Origin: Geobacillus zalihae NBRC 101842
Lineage (GTDB): Bacteria > Bacillota > Bacilli > Bacillales > Anoxybacillaceae
Assembly: GCF_001544135.1 (NCBI RefSeq)
Contig: NZ_BCPV01000043.1
Location: 1 to 32,232 of the forward strand
Direction of reading: 5' to 3'
Length of the DNA: 32,232 nt
The position numbers and the translations under genes are program-made. Below the pieces are notes generated by a model. The model saw only the letters and a program-made list of their open reading frames with translations. It searched no databases and had not been told where the DNA came from. Positions 1 through 14,412 of the stretch are shown here, one piece after another (position 1 is the stretch's first letter; each line of letters begins with the position of its first letter).

Positions 1-10
1 AATTTCCTTC

Positions 11-38
11 TTGACATTGTTTGTTTTTCAAGTATAAT
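11..38 (+). promoter_or_regulatory. Consensus sigma-A promoter in front of 5S rRNA
   Basis: TTGACA at 11-16 and TATAAT at 33-38 are both perfect consensus hexamers with a 16 bp spacer. Transcription would start near 45, about 20 nt before the mature 5S end. Whether a 23S gene lies just upstream is outside the window, so this is either an internal rrn promoter or the promoter of a stand-alone 5S gene. Confidence 0.75.
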
Positions 39-64
39 AAATGATGTCAAAATCCAACCGCTTG

Positions 65-181
<117 letters not shown>

Positions 182-228
182 AGGCAAAAAAATGAGGGAG
201 CTGAATGGTTCTCTCATTATTTTTGCCT
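182..228 (+). terminator. Terminator after 5S rRNA
   Basis: The arm 182-200 (AGGCAAAAAAATGAGGGAG) pairs with 211-228 (CTCTCATTATTTTTGCCT). The loop is short, and the 3' arm supplies the T-rich stretch. It follows the 5S end immediately and could work in either direction because both arms contain A/T runs. Confidence 0.85.
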
Positions 229-297
229 AATGGGAAATGAGTCATTTTGAATGACGCCATTTTCAATCCTCTCCCCCAAAATGTAAAGCGTGATCAT

Positions 298-338
298 CGT
301 TTCCTAGACCCCCTTTTTCATAAAAGCGATAGGAAACG
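298..338 (+). other. Unexplained RNA hairpin upstream of an orphan terminator
   Basis: CGTTTCCTA (298-306) pairs perfectly over 9 bp with TAGGAAACG (330-338), with a 23 nt loop. With the terminator just downstream this looks like the end of a small structured transcript. I recognise no known riboswitch or RNA family and find no convincing promoter between 229 and 297. Confidence 0.35.
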
Positions 339-350
339 GAAACTCGCGTA

Positions 351-390
351 AGGGTGTCCTGTACGGCATGGACACCCTCTTTTTTTATTT
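351..390 (+). terminator. Plus-strand terminator with no assigned gene
   Basis: AGGGTGTCC (351-359) pairs with GGACACCCT (370-378), a perfect 9 bp stem followed by a T-rich run from 380. The run is only on the plus strand, so this is not the terminator of the minus-strand hsp20 gene. The nearest upstream plus-strand gene is the 5S, which already has its own terminator. Confidence 0.8.
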
Positions 391-435
391 TTTTCGGAAA
401 GGCAGGTATCTCCTTTTTTGGACTCGTGGGGGAGA

Positions 436-879
436 TTATTCGCTTTTTTTGATGACAATTTTCTTTTTCGGCTCGTCAGGGATGAGTCGATGCAGGTGGA
501 TGAACAACAGGCCGTTATGGTATGTTGCTTCGATGCGGTCCTCTTTGACGGCGAACGGCAGTGGGATTGTTTTTTGGAATTGGCCTTGGAAAAGGCCTTC
601 TTCTACTAGCTCAAACCCTTTGAAGTTTAGATTAATGGTTGCCTTCACTTCCAACGTTTTGTATGATACATACACTTCTGCATCTTTGATTTTTTCGAGC
701 CCCGGGAGGCTGATGACAACGAGCAGCTCGTTGTCTTTTTTGTAAATGTTCATACCGGATGATGGCTTGTTCGATGACGGCAGCAACGGCTGGATGCTTC
801 CCCAAAAATCATTTTGAAAAAATTGCTGCCAATGTTTTGTCCAATCGGAAAACGGCGTAAACGGATTTTCTTTGGCCAT
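436..879 (-). CDS. Hsp20/alpha-crystallin family small protein
   Basis: This encodes a 147 aa protein with the layout of a small heat shock protein. A short aromatic N-terminal arm (FSDWTKHWQQFF, FWGSIQPLL) is followed by an alpha-crystallin-like beta-sandwich from about residue 42. Recognisable parts are a GMNIYKKDNELLVVISLPG strand pair, a TIPLPFAV segment, then an HNGLLFIHLHRL strand and a basic tail ending IVIKKSE. The start ATG at 879 is chosen because a strong Shine-Dalgarno (complement of 886-896, GGAGGAGGAGA) sits 6 nt upstream; an in-frame ATG at 909 has no such site. Holdase chaperone activity is the family role. In sporulating Bacillaceae some members, such as CotM, CotP and GerT, are spore-associated, and a sigma-G-like promoter upstream fits that, but this is inference. 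It is transcribed divergently from the pur operon. Confidence 0.85.
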   Translation of the reverse strand: MAKENPFTPFSDWTKHWQQFFQNDFWGSIQPLLPSSNKPSSGMNIYKKDNELLVVISLPGLEKIKDAEVYVSYKTLEVKATINLNFKGFELVEEGLFQGQFQKTIPLPFAVKEDRIEATYHNGLLFIHLHRLIPDEPKKKIVIKKSE

Positions 880-905
880 CGTGTCTCTCCTCCTCCGCTC
901 ATTCA

Positions 906-935
906 TCATATGCCGCCTTCTTCGTTTGGTGATTC
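906..935 (-). promoter_or_regulatory. Possible forespore sigma-G-like promoter of hsp20
   Basis: On the minus strand GAATC (complement of 931-935) is followed after exactly 18 bp by CATATGA (complement of 906-912). These resemble the sigma-G elements GNATR and CATNNTA with one mismatch in each. Initiation would fall near 899, consistent with translation from 879 rather than from the ATG at 909. The assignment is weak. Confidence 0.3.
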
Positions 936-938
936 AAA

Positions 939-982
939 AAACACGAACATTTACTTTGATGAAATACTAAATGTTCGATTTT
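939..982 (+). promoter_or_regulatory. Inverted pair of PurBoxes (PurR operator) upstream of pur
   Basis: Against the B. subtilis PurBox AWWWCCGAACWWT, 939-951 reads AAACACGAACATT (two mismatches). The complement of 970-982 reads AAAATCGAACATT (one mismatch). The boxes face each other with 18 bp between them and end 4 bp before the -35 element, close to the B. subtilis pur arrangement. PurR dimers binding here would repress initiation when PRPP is low. Confidence 0.75.
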
Positions 983-986
983 TTCC

Positions 987-1016
987 TTGACACGCCGAAA
1001 AAAAACCTGCTACTAT
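987..1016 (+). promoter_or_regulatory. pur operon promoter
   Basis: TTGACA at 987-992 is followed after 18 bp by TACTAT at 1011-1016, which carries an extended -10 TG at 1008-1009. Transcription should start near 1023, so the riboswitch aptamer begins about 23 nt into the transcript. Confidence 0.8.
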
Positions 1017-1045
1017 AAAGGTAACTTCATAGTGTATGAGAAGAT

Positions 1046-1116
1046 CCCTCATATAATTTTGGGAATATGGCCCAAAAGTTTCTACCCAATCACCGTAAAT
1101 GATTGGACTATGAGGG
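1046..1116 (+). ncRNA. Guanine (purine) riboswitch aptamer
   Basis: Stem P1 pairs CCCTCATA (1046-1053) with TATGAGGG (1109-1116). The J1/2 TATAAT, the P2 loop AATATGG, J2/3 GTTTCTA and the P3 loop CACCGTAAAT are the conserved purine-riboswitch core. The base just before the 3' strand of P1, which decides specificity, is C at 1108. That predicts guanine or hypoxanthine binding rather than adenine. It lies in the pur leader and should lower expression when guanine is plentiful. Confidence 0.95.
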
Positions 1117-1180
1117 AAAGGATCGGTTTTGGCTTTTTTTCGATCAGCAACTGTCAAAGCCCGGAACGATGCTTTCCCTC
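1112..1180 (+). promoter_or_regulatory. Riboswitch antiterminator
   Basis: Bases 1112-1136 (starting GAGGGAAAG) pair with 1156-1180 (ending CTTTCCCTC) with only a few mismatches. The 5' arm reuses 1112-1116 of aptamer stem P1 and the 3' arm contains the 5' arm of the downstream terminator. It therefore cannot coexist with either, as expected of the ligand-free state. Confidence 0.75.
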
Positions 1181-1216
1181 GTTTACGGATGGGAACGCAT
1201 GTTCTGGGTTTTGTTG
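1160..1216 (+). terminator. Riboswitch-controlled intrinsic terminator of the pur leader
   Basis: CCCGGAAC (1160-1167) pairs with GTTCTGGG (1201-1208) and the stem continues inward with ATGC (1169-1172) against GCAT (1197-1200) and TTCCC (1174-1178) against GGGAA (1191-1195). TTTTGTTG follows at 1209-1216. Guanine-bound aptamer holds P1, blocks the antiterminator and allows this hairpin to form. Confidence 0.8.
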
Positions 1217-1240
1217 TGCTAGCAAAAGGAGTGAAACGGT

Positions 1241-1729
1241 ATGAGCCCGCTCGTTGGGGTGATCATGGGAAGCCATTCGGATTGGGAAACGATGAAACAT
1301 GCTTGCGCCATTTTGGAGGAATTGGGTGTTCCGTTTGAGAAAAAAGTCGTATCGGCGCACCGGACGCCGGATGAGATGTTTCGGTATGCGGAGACAGCCG
1401 AGGAGCGCGGCATCCGCGTGATCATTGCCGGCGCTGGCGGGGCGGCTCATTTGCCGGGGATGATCGCGGCGAAAACGACGCTGCCGGTGATTGGGGTGCC
1501 CGTGCAGTCAAAAGCATTGAATGGACTTGACTCGTTATTGTCGATTGTGCAAATGCCAGGCGGGGTGCCGGTGGCGACGGTGGCGATCGGCAAGGCGGGG
1601 GCGACCAACGCCGGACTGCTCGCCGCATCGATTCTTGGACTGCTTGAGCCACGCTATATGGAGGCGCTCAAAGCTCGGCGGGAAGCGATTCGCAAACAAA
1701 TCGTAGAAAGCAGTGATCAATTTGACTAA
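1241..1729 (+). CDS. purE: N5-carboxyaminoimidazole ribonucleotide mutase, PurE
   Basis: This 162 aa class I PurE moves the carboxyl group of N5-CAIR to give CAIR, the step after PurK. Conserved elements are GSHSD (10-14), SAHRTP (38-43), where the histidine is catalytic, and [10 protein letters not shown] in the 60s-70s. AAAGGAG at 1225-1231 precedes the ATG by 9 nt. It is the first gene of the operon, following the riboswitch terminator by about 25 nt. Its end overlaps purK, which suggests coupled translation. Length and motifs are normal for a bacterial octameric PurE. Confidence 0.97.
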   Translation: MSPLVGVIMGSHSDWETMKHACAILEELGVPFEKKVVSAHRTPDEMFRYAETAEERGIRVIIAGAGGAAHLPGMIAAKTTLPVIGVPVQSKALNGLDSLLSIVQMPGGVPVATVAIGKAGATNAGLLAASILGLLEPRYMEALKARREAIRKQIVESSDQFD

Positions 1730-2870
1730 GCAACGGATCGTTCCTGGGCAGACGATCGGCATCATCGGCGGGGGGCAGCTCGGGCGGATGATGGCTTTGG
1801 CGGCGCGCGAGATGGGTTTTCGCATTGCCGTGCTCGACCCAACGCCTGACTCCCCGTGCGGGCAAGTGGCCGATGTGGAGATTACGGCGCCTTATCATGA
1901 TTTGGACGCCATCGCTGAACTGGCCTGCGTGAGCGATGTCATTACGTACGAATTTGAAAATATCGATGCGCGAGCGCTTGAGTGGCTGGAGGCAAACGCC
2001 TATGTCCCGCAAGGAAGCCGACTGCTGGCGGTGACACAAGACCGGGCGTTGGAGAAAGCGGCGATTGTGGAGGCCGGGTTGCCGGTGGCGCCGTATAGGG
2101 AAGTGGACGGATGGGATGAGTTGGAACAGGCCGTTGCCATGATCGGCTTTCCGTGCGTCTTGAAAACGCGGCGCGGCGGCTACGACGGCAAAGGGCAATA
2201 TGTGCTGCGCGGCGAAGGCGATCTAGCCAAAGCGGCTGATTTGCTTGGGCTTGGCCCATGCATTTTGGAAGGCTGGGTGCCGTTTGTGAAGGAAATGTCG
2301 GTCATTGTCGCCCGCAACCTCGATGGTGAGACGGCTGTTTTTCCAGTGGCGGAAAATGTTCATGTCGAGAACATTTTGCATCAAACGATCGTTCCGGCCC
2401 GAATTCCGGAAAGCGTGCAAGAGCGGGCCATTCGCTACGCGGAAGTGTTGGCCGCATCGTTTTCGCTCGTTGGGACGCTGGCGGTGGAAATGTTTTTGAC
2501 TGCGGACGGGGATATTTATATTAATGAGCTGGCCCCTAGACCGCACAACTCCGGACATTATACAATCAATGCATGCGCGACGTCGCAGTTTGCCCAGCAC
2601 ATCCGCGCTGTTTGCAACTGGCCGCTCGGATCGACCGAATTGTTGAAGCCGGCGGTGATGGTCAATATTTTAGGCGAGCACGTCGAGCCGGTCATTCGGC
2701 ATATCGGTGCGTTCGACGGGGGGACCTACGTCCATCTGTACGGCAAACACGAAGCGAAGCCGAAGCGGAAAATGGGGCATGTGACGGTGCTGGCAGACGA
2801 TGTCGAGGCGGCGTTGGCGCGAATCGAATCGTGGCAAATTTGGCATGATCGGAGGCTGGAACGAGGATGA
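1722..2870 (+). CDS. purK: N5-carboxyaminoimidazole ribonucleotide synthase, PurK
   Basis: An ATP-grasp ligase that makes N5-CAIR from AIR, ATP and bicarbonate for PurE. The N-terminal [12 protein letters not shown] and the central [13 protein letters not shown] are ATP-grasp family segments, and [14 protein letters not shown] carries acidic metal-binding residues. The start is uncertain. TTG at 1722 gives MTKQRIVPG, which aligns with my recollection of the B. subtilis N-terminus, and GTG at 1713 adds three residues. Neither has a strong ribosome binding site, so initiation is probably coupled to the end of purE, which it overlaps. The stop overlaps the purB start as ATGA. Confidence 0.93.
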   Translation: MTKQRIVPGQTIGIIGGGQLGRMMALAAREMGFRIAVLDPTPDSPCGQVADVEITAPYHDLDAIAELACVSDVITYEFENIDARALEWLEANAYVPQGSRLLAVTQDRALEKAAIVEAGLPVAPYREVDGWDELEQAVAMIGFPCVLKTRRGGYDGKGQYVLRGEGDLAKAADLLGLGPCILEGWVPFVKEMSVIVARNLDGETAVFPVAENVHVENILHQTIVPARIPESVQERAIRYAEVLAASFSLVGTLAVEMFLTADGDIYINELAPRPHNSGHYTINACATSQFAQHIRAVCNWPLGSTELLKPAVMVNILGEHVEPVIRHIGAFDGGTYVHLYGKHEAKPKRKMGHVTVLADDVEAALARIESWQIWHDRRLERG

Positions 2871-4162
2871 TTGAACGTTACACAAGACCGGAAATGGGAG
2901 CGATTTGGACCGAGGAAAACCGCTTTAAGGCATGGCTTGAGGTGGAACTGCTCGCGTGCGAGGCGTGGGCCGAGCTTGGCGTCATCCCAAAAGAAGATGT
3001 CCGCCGCCTGCGTGAAAACGCGTCGTTTGACGTCAACCGCATTAAGGAAATCGAAGAAGAAACGCGCCACGATGTCGTCGCCTTCACCCGCGCCGTTTCT
3101 GAGACGCTTGGGGAAGAACGAAAATGGGTGCATTATGGTCTCACGTCGACCGATGTTGTCGATACGGCGCTCGGCTACTTGTTAAAGCAGGCGAACGCGA
3201 TTTTGCGGCGTGATTTGGAAAACTTCATTCAAGTGCTGAAAGAGAAAGCGCGCGAACATAAATACACGGTCATGATGGGGCGCACGCACGGCGTTCATGC
3301 CGAACCGACGACGTTCGGGCTGAAGCTGGCGCTTTGGTATGCCGAGATGGTACGGAATTTGGAGCGGTTTGAACAAGCAGCCAAGATGGTGGAAGTAGGG
3401 AAAATTTCCGGCGCAGTCGGCACGTACGCCAACGTGGATCCGTTTGTGGAGCAGTATGTTTGTGAAAAACTCGGCTTGACGCCGGCGCCGATTTCGACGC
3501 AGACGCTGCAGCGCGACCGCCACGCTTACTATATGGCGACATTGGCCTTAATTGCGACATCGATTGAAAAATTTGCCGTCGAGATTCGCGGCTTGCAAAA
3601 AAGCGAAGTCCGCGAAGTCGAAGAGTTTTTTGCCAAAGGACAAAAAGGCTCATCAGCGATGCCGCATAAGCGCAATCCGATCGGTTCGGAAAACATGACC
3701 GGCATGGCGCGCGTCATCCGCGGGTATATGGTGACAGCGTACGAAAACGTGCCGCTTTGGCATGAACGCGACATTTCCCATTCGTCGGCCGAGCGCATCA
3801 TTTTGCCGGATGCGACGATTGCGTTGAATTATATGTTGAACCGATTCGCGAATATCGTGAAACATTTGCTTGTGTACCCGGAAAACATGAAAAAAAATAT
3901 GGAGCGCACGTTCGGGCTCATTTATTCACAGCGAGTCTTGCTTGCCTTGATCGACAAGGGGATGACGCGCGAGGAGGCGTACGATTTGGTGCAGCCGAAA
4001 GCGATGGAAGCGTGGGAGAGACAAGTGCCGTTCCGCTCGCTTCTTGAAGCGGATGAGCGGATCATGAGCCGGCTGACGAAAGAGGAACTCGATGATTGTT
4101 TTGATTATCGTCATCATTTGAAACATGTCGATACGATTTTTGCCCGCTTAGGGTTGGAGTGA
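2867..4162 (+). CDS. purB: Adenylosuccinate lyase, PurB
   Basis: A 431 aa fumarase/aspartase-superfamily enzyme that releases fumarate from SAICAR in the IMP pathway and from adenylosuccinate in AMP synthesis. Visible active-site segments are [10 protein letters not shown] with H141, and the flexible signature loop [10 protein letters not shown] at 262-271 with the catalytic serine. Length equals the B. subtilis enzyme. It begins inside the purK stop and ends 75 nt before purC, the first real gap of the operon, which holds a strong hairpin. Confidence 0.97.
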   Translation: MIERYTRPEMGAIWTEENRFKAWLEVELLACEAWAELGVIPKEDVRRLRENASFDVNRIKEIEEETRHDVVAFTRAVSETLGEERKWVHYGLTSTDVVDTALGYLLKQANAILRRDLENFIQVLKEKAREHKYTVMMGRTHGVHAEPTTFGLKLALWYAEMVRNLERFEQAAKMVEVGKISGAVGTYANVDPFVEQYVCEKLGLTPAPISTQTLQRDRHAYYMATLALIATSIEKFAVEIRGLQKSEVREVEEFFAKGQKGSSAMPHKRNPIGSENMTGMARVIRGYMVTAYENVPLWHERDISHSSAERIILPDATIALNYMLNRFANIVKHLLVYPENMKKNMERTFGLIYSQRVLLALIDKGMTREEAYDLVQPKAMEAWERQVPFRSLLEADERIMSRLTKEELDDCFDYRHHLKHVDTIFARLGLE

Positions 4163-4168
4163 GCGGCT

Positions 4169-4213
4169 GCCGGCTGGTCGAAGCCGGCCGGCTATACAAA
4201 AGATTTTCAATCT
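4169..4213 (+). other. Intercistronic hairpins between purB and purC
   Basis: GCCGGCTGG (4169-4177) pairs with CCGGCCGGC (4184-4192) around a 6 nt loop. A second small hairpin, AGATT-TTC-AATCT, lies at 4201-4213, 11 nt before the purC ribosome binding site. There is no T run, so termination is unlikely. A role in mRNA stability or processing is inference. Confidence 0.5.
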
Positions 4214-4237
4214 TCTGGATAAACGGAGGCGTTGATC

Positions 4238-4966
4238 GTGCCGACGAAACAACAGCTGTTATATGAAGGGAAAGCGAAAAAAATTTACGCGACTGACGAG
4301 CCAGATGTGCTTTGGGTCGAGTACAAAGACAGCACAACGGCGTTTAACGGCGAAAAAAAGGCGACGATCGCCGGCAAAGGGCGGCTCAATAACGAGATTT
4401 CCAGCTTGTTGTTTTTGAAGCTGCGCGAAGCAGGCATTGCCAATCATTTTATTGAAAAGCTGTCGCCAACGGAACAATTGGTCCGGCGCGTGACGATCAT
4501 CCCGCTTGAAGTCGTTGTCCGCAATGTGGTAGCGGGAAGTTTAGCCAAGCGGATCGGTCTAGAGGAAGGGACGCCGCTTGAGGCGCCGCTTGTTGAGTTT
4601 TATTACAAAAACGACGACCTTGGCGACCCGTTGTTGTTGGAAGATCATATCTTCATTTTAAAACTCGCCAGCCGCGAGGAAATCGCCGCGCTGAAGCAGG
4701 CCGCGCTGGCGGTGAATGACGTGCTGCGCCTCCATTTTGCCGAGCGGAACGTGCGGTTGATTGATTTTAAGCTTGAGTTCGGCCGTACAGCAGACGGAGC
4801 CATCCTCTTGGCGGATGAGATTTCACCGGACACGTGCCGGTTATGGGACGCAAAGACGAACGAAAAGCTCGACAAAGACGTGTTTCGCCGCGACTTGGGC
4901 AGTTTGACGGACGCATACGAAGTCATTTTACAACGGTTAGGGGGAGAATCGGCATGTACAAAGTAA
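4238..4966 (+). CDS. purC: SAICAR synthetase, PurC
   Basis: Joins aspartate to CAIR using ATP, giving SAICAR for PurB. The protein opens with the family signature [11 protein letters not shown] and carries the conserved [10 protein letters not shown] segment, the LIDFKLEFG strand and the active-site region [17 protein letters not shown] at 4238 is taken as start because GGAGG at 4225-4229 is 8 nt upstream; the TTG at 4232 is only 2 nt from it. This gives 242 aa, usual for the family. The 3' end overlaps purS by 13 nt. Confidence 0.95.
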   Translation: MPTKQQLLYEGKAKKIYATDEPDVLWVEYKDSTTAFNGEKKATIAGKGRLNNEISSLLFLKLREAGIANHFIEKLSPTEQLVRRVTIIPLEVVVRNVVAGSLAKRIGLEEGTPLEAPLVEFYYKNDDLGDPLLLEDHIFILKLASREEIAALKQAALAVNDVLRLHFAERNVRLIDFKLEFGRTADGAILLADEISPDTCRLWDAKTNEKLDKDVFRRDLGSLTDAYEVILQRLGGESACTK

Positions 4967-5208
4967 AAGTGTATGTCACGTTGCGAGAGAGTGTGTTGGA
5001 TCCGCAAGGGATCGCTGTAAAAGGGGCGCTGCACAGCTTATCGTATACGGAAGTGAAAGATGTACGAATCGGGAAGTTTATGGAGCTCGTGATTGAAGAG
5101 AGCGACCGCGACATCAACGAGCTCGTTCGCGAGATGTGTGAAAAACTGCTTGCCAACCCGGTGATTGAAGACTACCGCTATGAAATCGAGGAGGCCGTCG
5201 CCCGATGA
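4954..5208 (+). CDS. purS: FGAM synthase subunit PurS
   Basis: A small 84 aa subunit of the three-part formylglycinamidine ribonucleotide synthase of Gram-positive bacteria. It bridges PurL and the glutaminase PurQ. The sequence [19 protein letters not shown], the VKDVRIGKF segment and the acidic C-terminal helix are typical. ATG at 4954 follows a GGGGAG site at about 4941-4946 and lies inside the purC end. Its stop overlaps the purQ start as ATGA. Order and overlaps suggest subunits made in step. Confidence 0.95.
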   Translation: MYKVKVYVTLRESVLDPQGIAVKGALHSLSYTEVKDVRIGKFMELVIEESDRDINELVREMCEKLLANPVIEDYRYEIEEAVAR

Positions 5209-5874
5209 AGTTTGCCGTCGTTGTGTTTCCGGGATCGAATTGCGATGTCGATATGTATCATGCGATCGCCGATGAACTTGGCGAAGAGGTCGAATACGTT
5301 TGGCATGACGAGGACGATCTAGACCGTTTTGACGCCATTTTGCTTCCAGGCGGCTTTTCGTACGGCGATTACTTGCGTTCGGGGGCGATCGCCCGCTTTT
5401 CGAAAGTAATGGCTGCCGTCAAACAGGCAGCTGACGCCGGAAAACCGGTGCTTGGCGTGTGCAACGGGTTTCAAATTTTGCTTGAAGCCGGCTTGCTTCC
5501 TGGGGCGATGCGCCGCAATCAAGGGTTGAAGTTCATCTGCCGGCCGGTCCAGCTGACGGTGGAAAATCATGAAACGATGTTTACGTCTGCCTACGAAAAA
5601 GGCGAAGTCATTACAATTCCAATCGCCCATGGCGAAGGGAATTATTATTGCGATGAACAGACGCTCGAGCGCCTTGTCAAGAACCGGCAAATCGTGTTCC
5701 GTTACCATGGAGAAAATCCGAACGGCAGCTTGGCGGATATTGCCGGCATCGTCAATGAACGGGGCAATGTGCTCGGCATGATGCCGCATCCGGAGCGGGC
5801 GGTCGACGCCTTGCTCGGCAGCGCGGACGGATTGAAACTATTCCGATCGATCGTCAACTATTGGAGGGAGACGC

Positions 5875-5891
<17 letters not shown>
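5205..5891 (+). CDS. purQ: FGAM synthase glutaminase subunit PurQ
   Basis: A 228 aa class I glutamine amidotransferase that supplies ammonia to PurL. The nucleophile is C86 in [17 protein letters not shown], and H195 and E197 in MPHPERAVD complete the triad. The N-terminal [12 protein letters not shown] and [11 protein letters not shown] are characteristic of PurQ. It overlaps purS by 4 nt and purL by 17 nt, so the three subunits of the complex form one coupled block. Confidence 0.97.
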
Positions 5892-8078
<2,187 letters not shown>

Positions 8079-8103
<25 letters not shown>

Positions 8104-9491
8104 ACGAGGAGTGCGGCATTTTCGGCATTTGGGGGCATGAAGACGCCGCCCGGCTCACATACTACGGGCTTCACAGCCTGCAGCACCGTGGGCAGGAAGG
8201 GGCCGGCATCGTGGCGGCGCATAACGGGAGCTTATCCGGTCATAAAGGGCTGGGGCTGGTGACGGACGTGTTTCAAAGCGGCACGCTCGATGCACTCAAA
8301 GGGGCGGCGGCCATCGGTCATGTCCGCTATTCGACGGCGGGTGGGGGCGGCTATGAAAACGTGCAGCCGCTCTTGTTCCGCTCGCAAACCGGCGCGATGG
8401 CGTTGGCCCATAACGGCAACTTGACAAACGCCATCGAGTTGAAGCTCGCGCTTGAAGGACAAGGAAGCATTTTTCAGACGACATCGGATACGGAAGTGTT
8501 CGCCCATCTCATCCGCCGCAGCCAAGCGCCGACGTTTGTCGAGCAAATGAAAGAGGCGCTCAGTCAGATCGAAGGGGCGTTTGCGTTTTTGCTGCTGACG
8601 GAAAAGGCGCTCTATGCGGCGCTTGATCCGCACGGGTTTCGGCCGCTGTCGCTCGGCCGGCTCGGCTCGGCGTATGTCGTGGCGTCGGAAACGTGCGCGT
8701 TTGACGTCATCGGCGCCACATACGAGCGGGAAGTGGCGCCTGGGGAATTGCTCATCATCAGCCGCGAAGGGGTGCGTTCAGAACGGTTCGCTTCTAGGCA
8801 GCCGCGGTCGATTTGCAGCATGGAGTACATTTATTTCGCTCGTCCGGACAGCCATGTCGATGGCATCAACGTCCATACGGCCCGCAAAAATTTAGGAAAA
8901 CGGCTGGCGCTCGAGGCTCCGGCCGACGCTGACATCGTCACCGGCGTGCCGGACTCAAGCATCTCCGTTGCCATCGGCTATGCTGAGGCGAGCGGCATCC
9001 CCTATGAATTAGGGCTCATCAAAAACCGTTATGTTGGCCGGACGTTCATCCAGCCGTCGCAGGCGCTGCGCGAGCAAGGAGTGAAAATGAAGCTGTCGCC
9101 GGTGCGCGGGGTTGTGGCCGGCAAACGGGTTGTGATGGTCGACGATTCAATCGTGCGCGGGACGACGAGCCGGCGCATCGTCTCGATGCTCCGCGAAGCG
9201 GGAGCGGTCGAAGTGCACGTGCGCATCAGCGCGCCGCCGATCACCCATCCTTGCTTTTACGGCATTGATACGTCGTCAAAGGAAGAATTGATCGCGGCGA
9301 ATCGCACTGTTGAAGAGATTCGGCGCTTGATTGGCGCTGATTCCCTCGCCTTTATCAGCCAGGAAGGGATGCTTGAGGCCATCGGGCGTCCGGACGTCTC
9401 GCCAGAGCGCGGGCAATGTTTGGCGTGTTTTACTGGCCAATATCCGACCCGCCTCGGTCAAACGGCGCGGCCATGTCTGACGATGAAATGA
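8079..9491 (+). CDS. purF: Amidophosphoribosyltransferase, PurF
   Basis: Catalyses the committed step, PRPP plus glutamine to phosphoribosylamine. It is of the Bacillus type, made with an 11-residue propeptide ([11 protein letters not shown]) that must be removed to expose the catalytic Cys12. The PRPP loop [16 protein letters not shown] lies at about 351-366. Cysteines 246, 392, 447 and 450 have the same spacing as the 4Fe-4S ligands of the B. subtilis enzyme, so an oxygen-sensitive cluster is expected. The 470 aa length is normal. It overlaps purL by 25 nt and is followed by a 123 nt gap before purM. Confidence 0.97.
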
Positions 9492-9531
9492 TGGAGGAAG
9501 TATAACCGGTGCAGCTGACGAGTGTGGTGGC

Positions 9532-9552
9532 GCGTTTCCACGAGAGAAACGC
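9532..9552 (+). other. Small hairpin in the purF-purM gap
   Basis: GCGTTTC (9532-9538) pairs with GAAACGC (9546-9552) with a 7 nt loop. No T run follows, so it is not an intrinsic terminator. The 123 nt gap contains no other reading frame that I can support. It may stabilise or separate the two parts of the mRNA. Confidence 0.4.
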
Positions 9553-9614
9553 TGCGCAACAAGAGCGTCGCCTGGCGTCCTGAGCGTGATGGGCGGCGAA
9601 AAGGAGGAGTTGAC

Positions 9615-10655
9615 GTGGCAAAGGCATACAAACAAGCAGGGGTCGACATCGAGGCTGGTTATCAGGCCGTCGCCCTCATGAAAGAGCACGTGCAAAAAAC
9701 GATGCGTCCCGAAGTGCTGGGTGGGATCGGCGGGTTTGGCGGCTTGTTTGATCTATCCGCGCTTGGTTACCGCCAGCCGGTGCTTGTCTCCGGCACGGAC
9801 GGTGTCGGAACGAAGTTGAAACTAGCGTTTTTGCTTGACCGGCATGATACGATCGGCATCGACTGTGTCGCTATGTGTGTCAACGATATTATTGTCCAAG
9901 GGGCGGAGCCGCTCTTTTTCCTCGACTATATCGCTTGCGGCAAGGCGGTGCCGGAGAAAATCGCCGCCATCGTCAAAGGGGTGGCCGACGGCTGCGTCGA
10001 AGCCGGCTGCGCCTTGATCGGCGGGGAGACCGCGGAAATGCCAGGAATGTATGATGAAGATGAGTATGATTTGGCTGGGTTTGCGGTCGGCGTTGCGGAA
10101 AAAGAGCGACTCATAACCGGAGAGACGATTCAAGCGGGCGATGCGCTTGTCGGCCTGCCATCAAGCGGCCTTCACAGCAACGGCTATTCGCTTGTGCGCC
10201 GCATCGTGTTTGAACAAGCGAAATTGTCGCTTAATGAGATTTACGAGCCGCTTGATGTTCCGCTCGGCGAGGAGTTATTGAAGCCGACGCGCATTTATGC
10301 GAAACTGTTGCGCTCTGTGCGCGAGCGGTTTACGATCAAAGGGATGGCGCATATTACCGGCGGCGGGTTGATCGAAAACATTCCGCGCATGCTGCCGCCA
10401 GGAATCGGCGCGCGCATTCAGCTTGGTTCATGGCCGATTTTGCCGATTTTTGACTTGTTGCGCCAAAAAGGCGAGCTTGAGGAAGAAGAGATGTTTTCCG
10501 TCTTTAATATGGGCATCGGCCTTGTGCTCGCTGTCAGTCCGGAAACGGCGGCGCCTCTTGTTGAGTGGCTTTCGGAACGAGGCGAACCGGCGTACATCAT
10601 CGGCGAAGTGGCCGAAGGAGCGGACGTGTCGTTTGCTGGAGGGGGCCGGGCATGA
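9615..10655 (+). CDS. purM: AIR synthetase (FGAM cyclo-ligase), PurM
   Basis: Closes the imidazole ring of FGAM with ATP to give AIR. The start is GTG at 9615, giving [19 protein letters not shown], with AAGGAGGAG at 9601-9609 placed 5 nt upstream. Upstream in-frame ATG at 9522 adds a sequence with no family resemblance. Family segments include [43 protein letters not shown] and [13 protein letters not shown]. The length of 346 aa equals the B. subtilis protein. Its stop overlaps the purN start as ATGA. Confidence 0.96.
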   Translation: MAKAYKQAGVDIEAGYQAVALMKEHVQKTMRPEVLGGIGGFGGLFDLSALGYRQPVLVSGTDGVGTKLKLAFLLDRHDTIGIDCVAMCVNDIIVQGAEPLFFLDYIACGKAVPEKIAAIVKGVADGCVEAGCALIGGETAEMPGMYDEDEYDLAGFAVGVAEKERLITGETIQAGDALVGLPSSGLHSNGYSLVRRIVFEQAKLSLNEIYEPLDVPLGEELLKPTRIYAKLLRSVRERFTIKGMAHITGGGLIENIPRMLPPGIGARIQLGSWPILPIFDLLRQKGELEEEEMFSVFNMGIGLVLAVSPETAAPLVEWLSERGEPAYIIGEVAEGADVSFAGGGRA

Positions 10656-11246
10656 AGCGGCTGGCGGTGTTCGCCTCAGGAAGCGGCACGAACTTTCAAG
10701 CGATCGTCGACGCGGCCAAGCGCGGCGAGGTGCCCGCGGAAGTAGCGCTTTTGGTCTGCGACCGCCCAGGTGCGAAAGTCATTGAACGAGCGGCGCGCGA
10801 AAACGTGCCGGCGTTTGTGTTTTCTCCAAAAGACTACCCGTCCAAAGCGGCGTTTGAGAGCGAGATTTTGCGTGAGCTAAAGGAACGCCAAATCGACTGG
10901 ATTGCGTTGGCCGGCTATATGCGCTTGATCGGGCCGACTTTGCTTTCCGCCTATGAAGGGAAAATCGTCAACATTCATCCGTCGCTGCTGCCGGCGTTTC
11001 CGGGCAAGGATGCGATCGGCCAAGCGTATCGGGCTGGCGTTTTGGAAACAGGGGTCACCGTTCATTACGTTGATGAAGGGATGGACACCGGGCCGGTCAT
11101 CGCCCAGCGCGTTGTTCCGATCGTGCCGGGCGAGCCGATCGAGGCGCTTGAGGCGCGCATCCATCAAGTCGAACACGAGCTGTACCCGACGGTGTTGCGC
11201 ATGCTGCTAGGGGAAAAGGAACAACAGGAAGAAAGGATCGAGAACG

Positions 11247-14159
<2,913 letters not shown>

Positions 14160-14182
14160 GGTGGTTCACTCCTTTGTAGTCG

Positions 14183-14212
14183 AAGGTGTCCCAAGTATGG
14201 GACACCTTTTTT
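14183..14212 (+). terminator. purD: Terminator of the pur operon
   Basis: AAGGTGTCCCA (14183-14193) pairs perfectly over 11 bp with TGGGACACCTT (14198-14208) around the loop AGTA, and the T run extends to 14212. It lies 82 nt after the purD stop. The small minus-strand gene starts inside this gap, so its transcript must begin at or beyond this hairpin. Confidence 0.9.
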
Positions 14213-14412
14213 GATGATGTTTGGCTAGTCCACAATGCCAAGCCGCGAATCATGTTGCTTTTCTTCTCTTTCGTTGACAGTCTGCACTCTTCACGGGCCG
14301 CTTCGATACCGAAGCAGCACGCATCACTCACGATGCGAAAAATGTTGCCGAATGACGGTGGGATGGAGGATATTGGAAAAAGCGGTGCGCAACGTCGAAC
14401 GGATGTCCTCCC

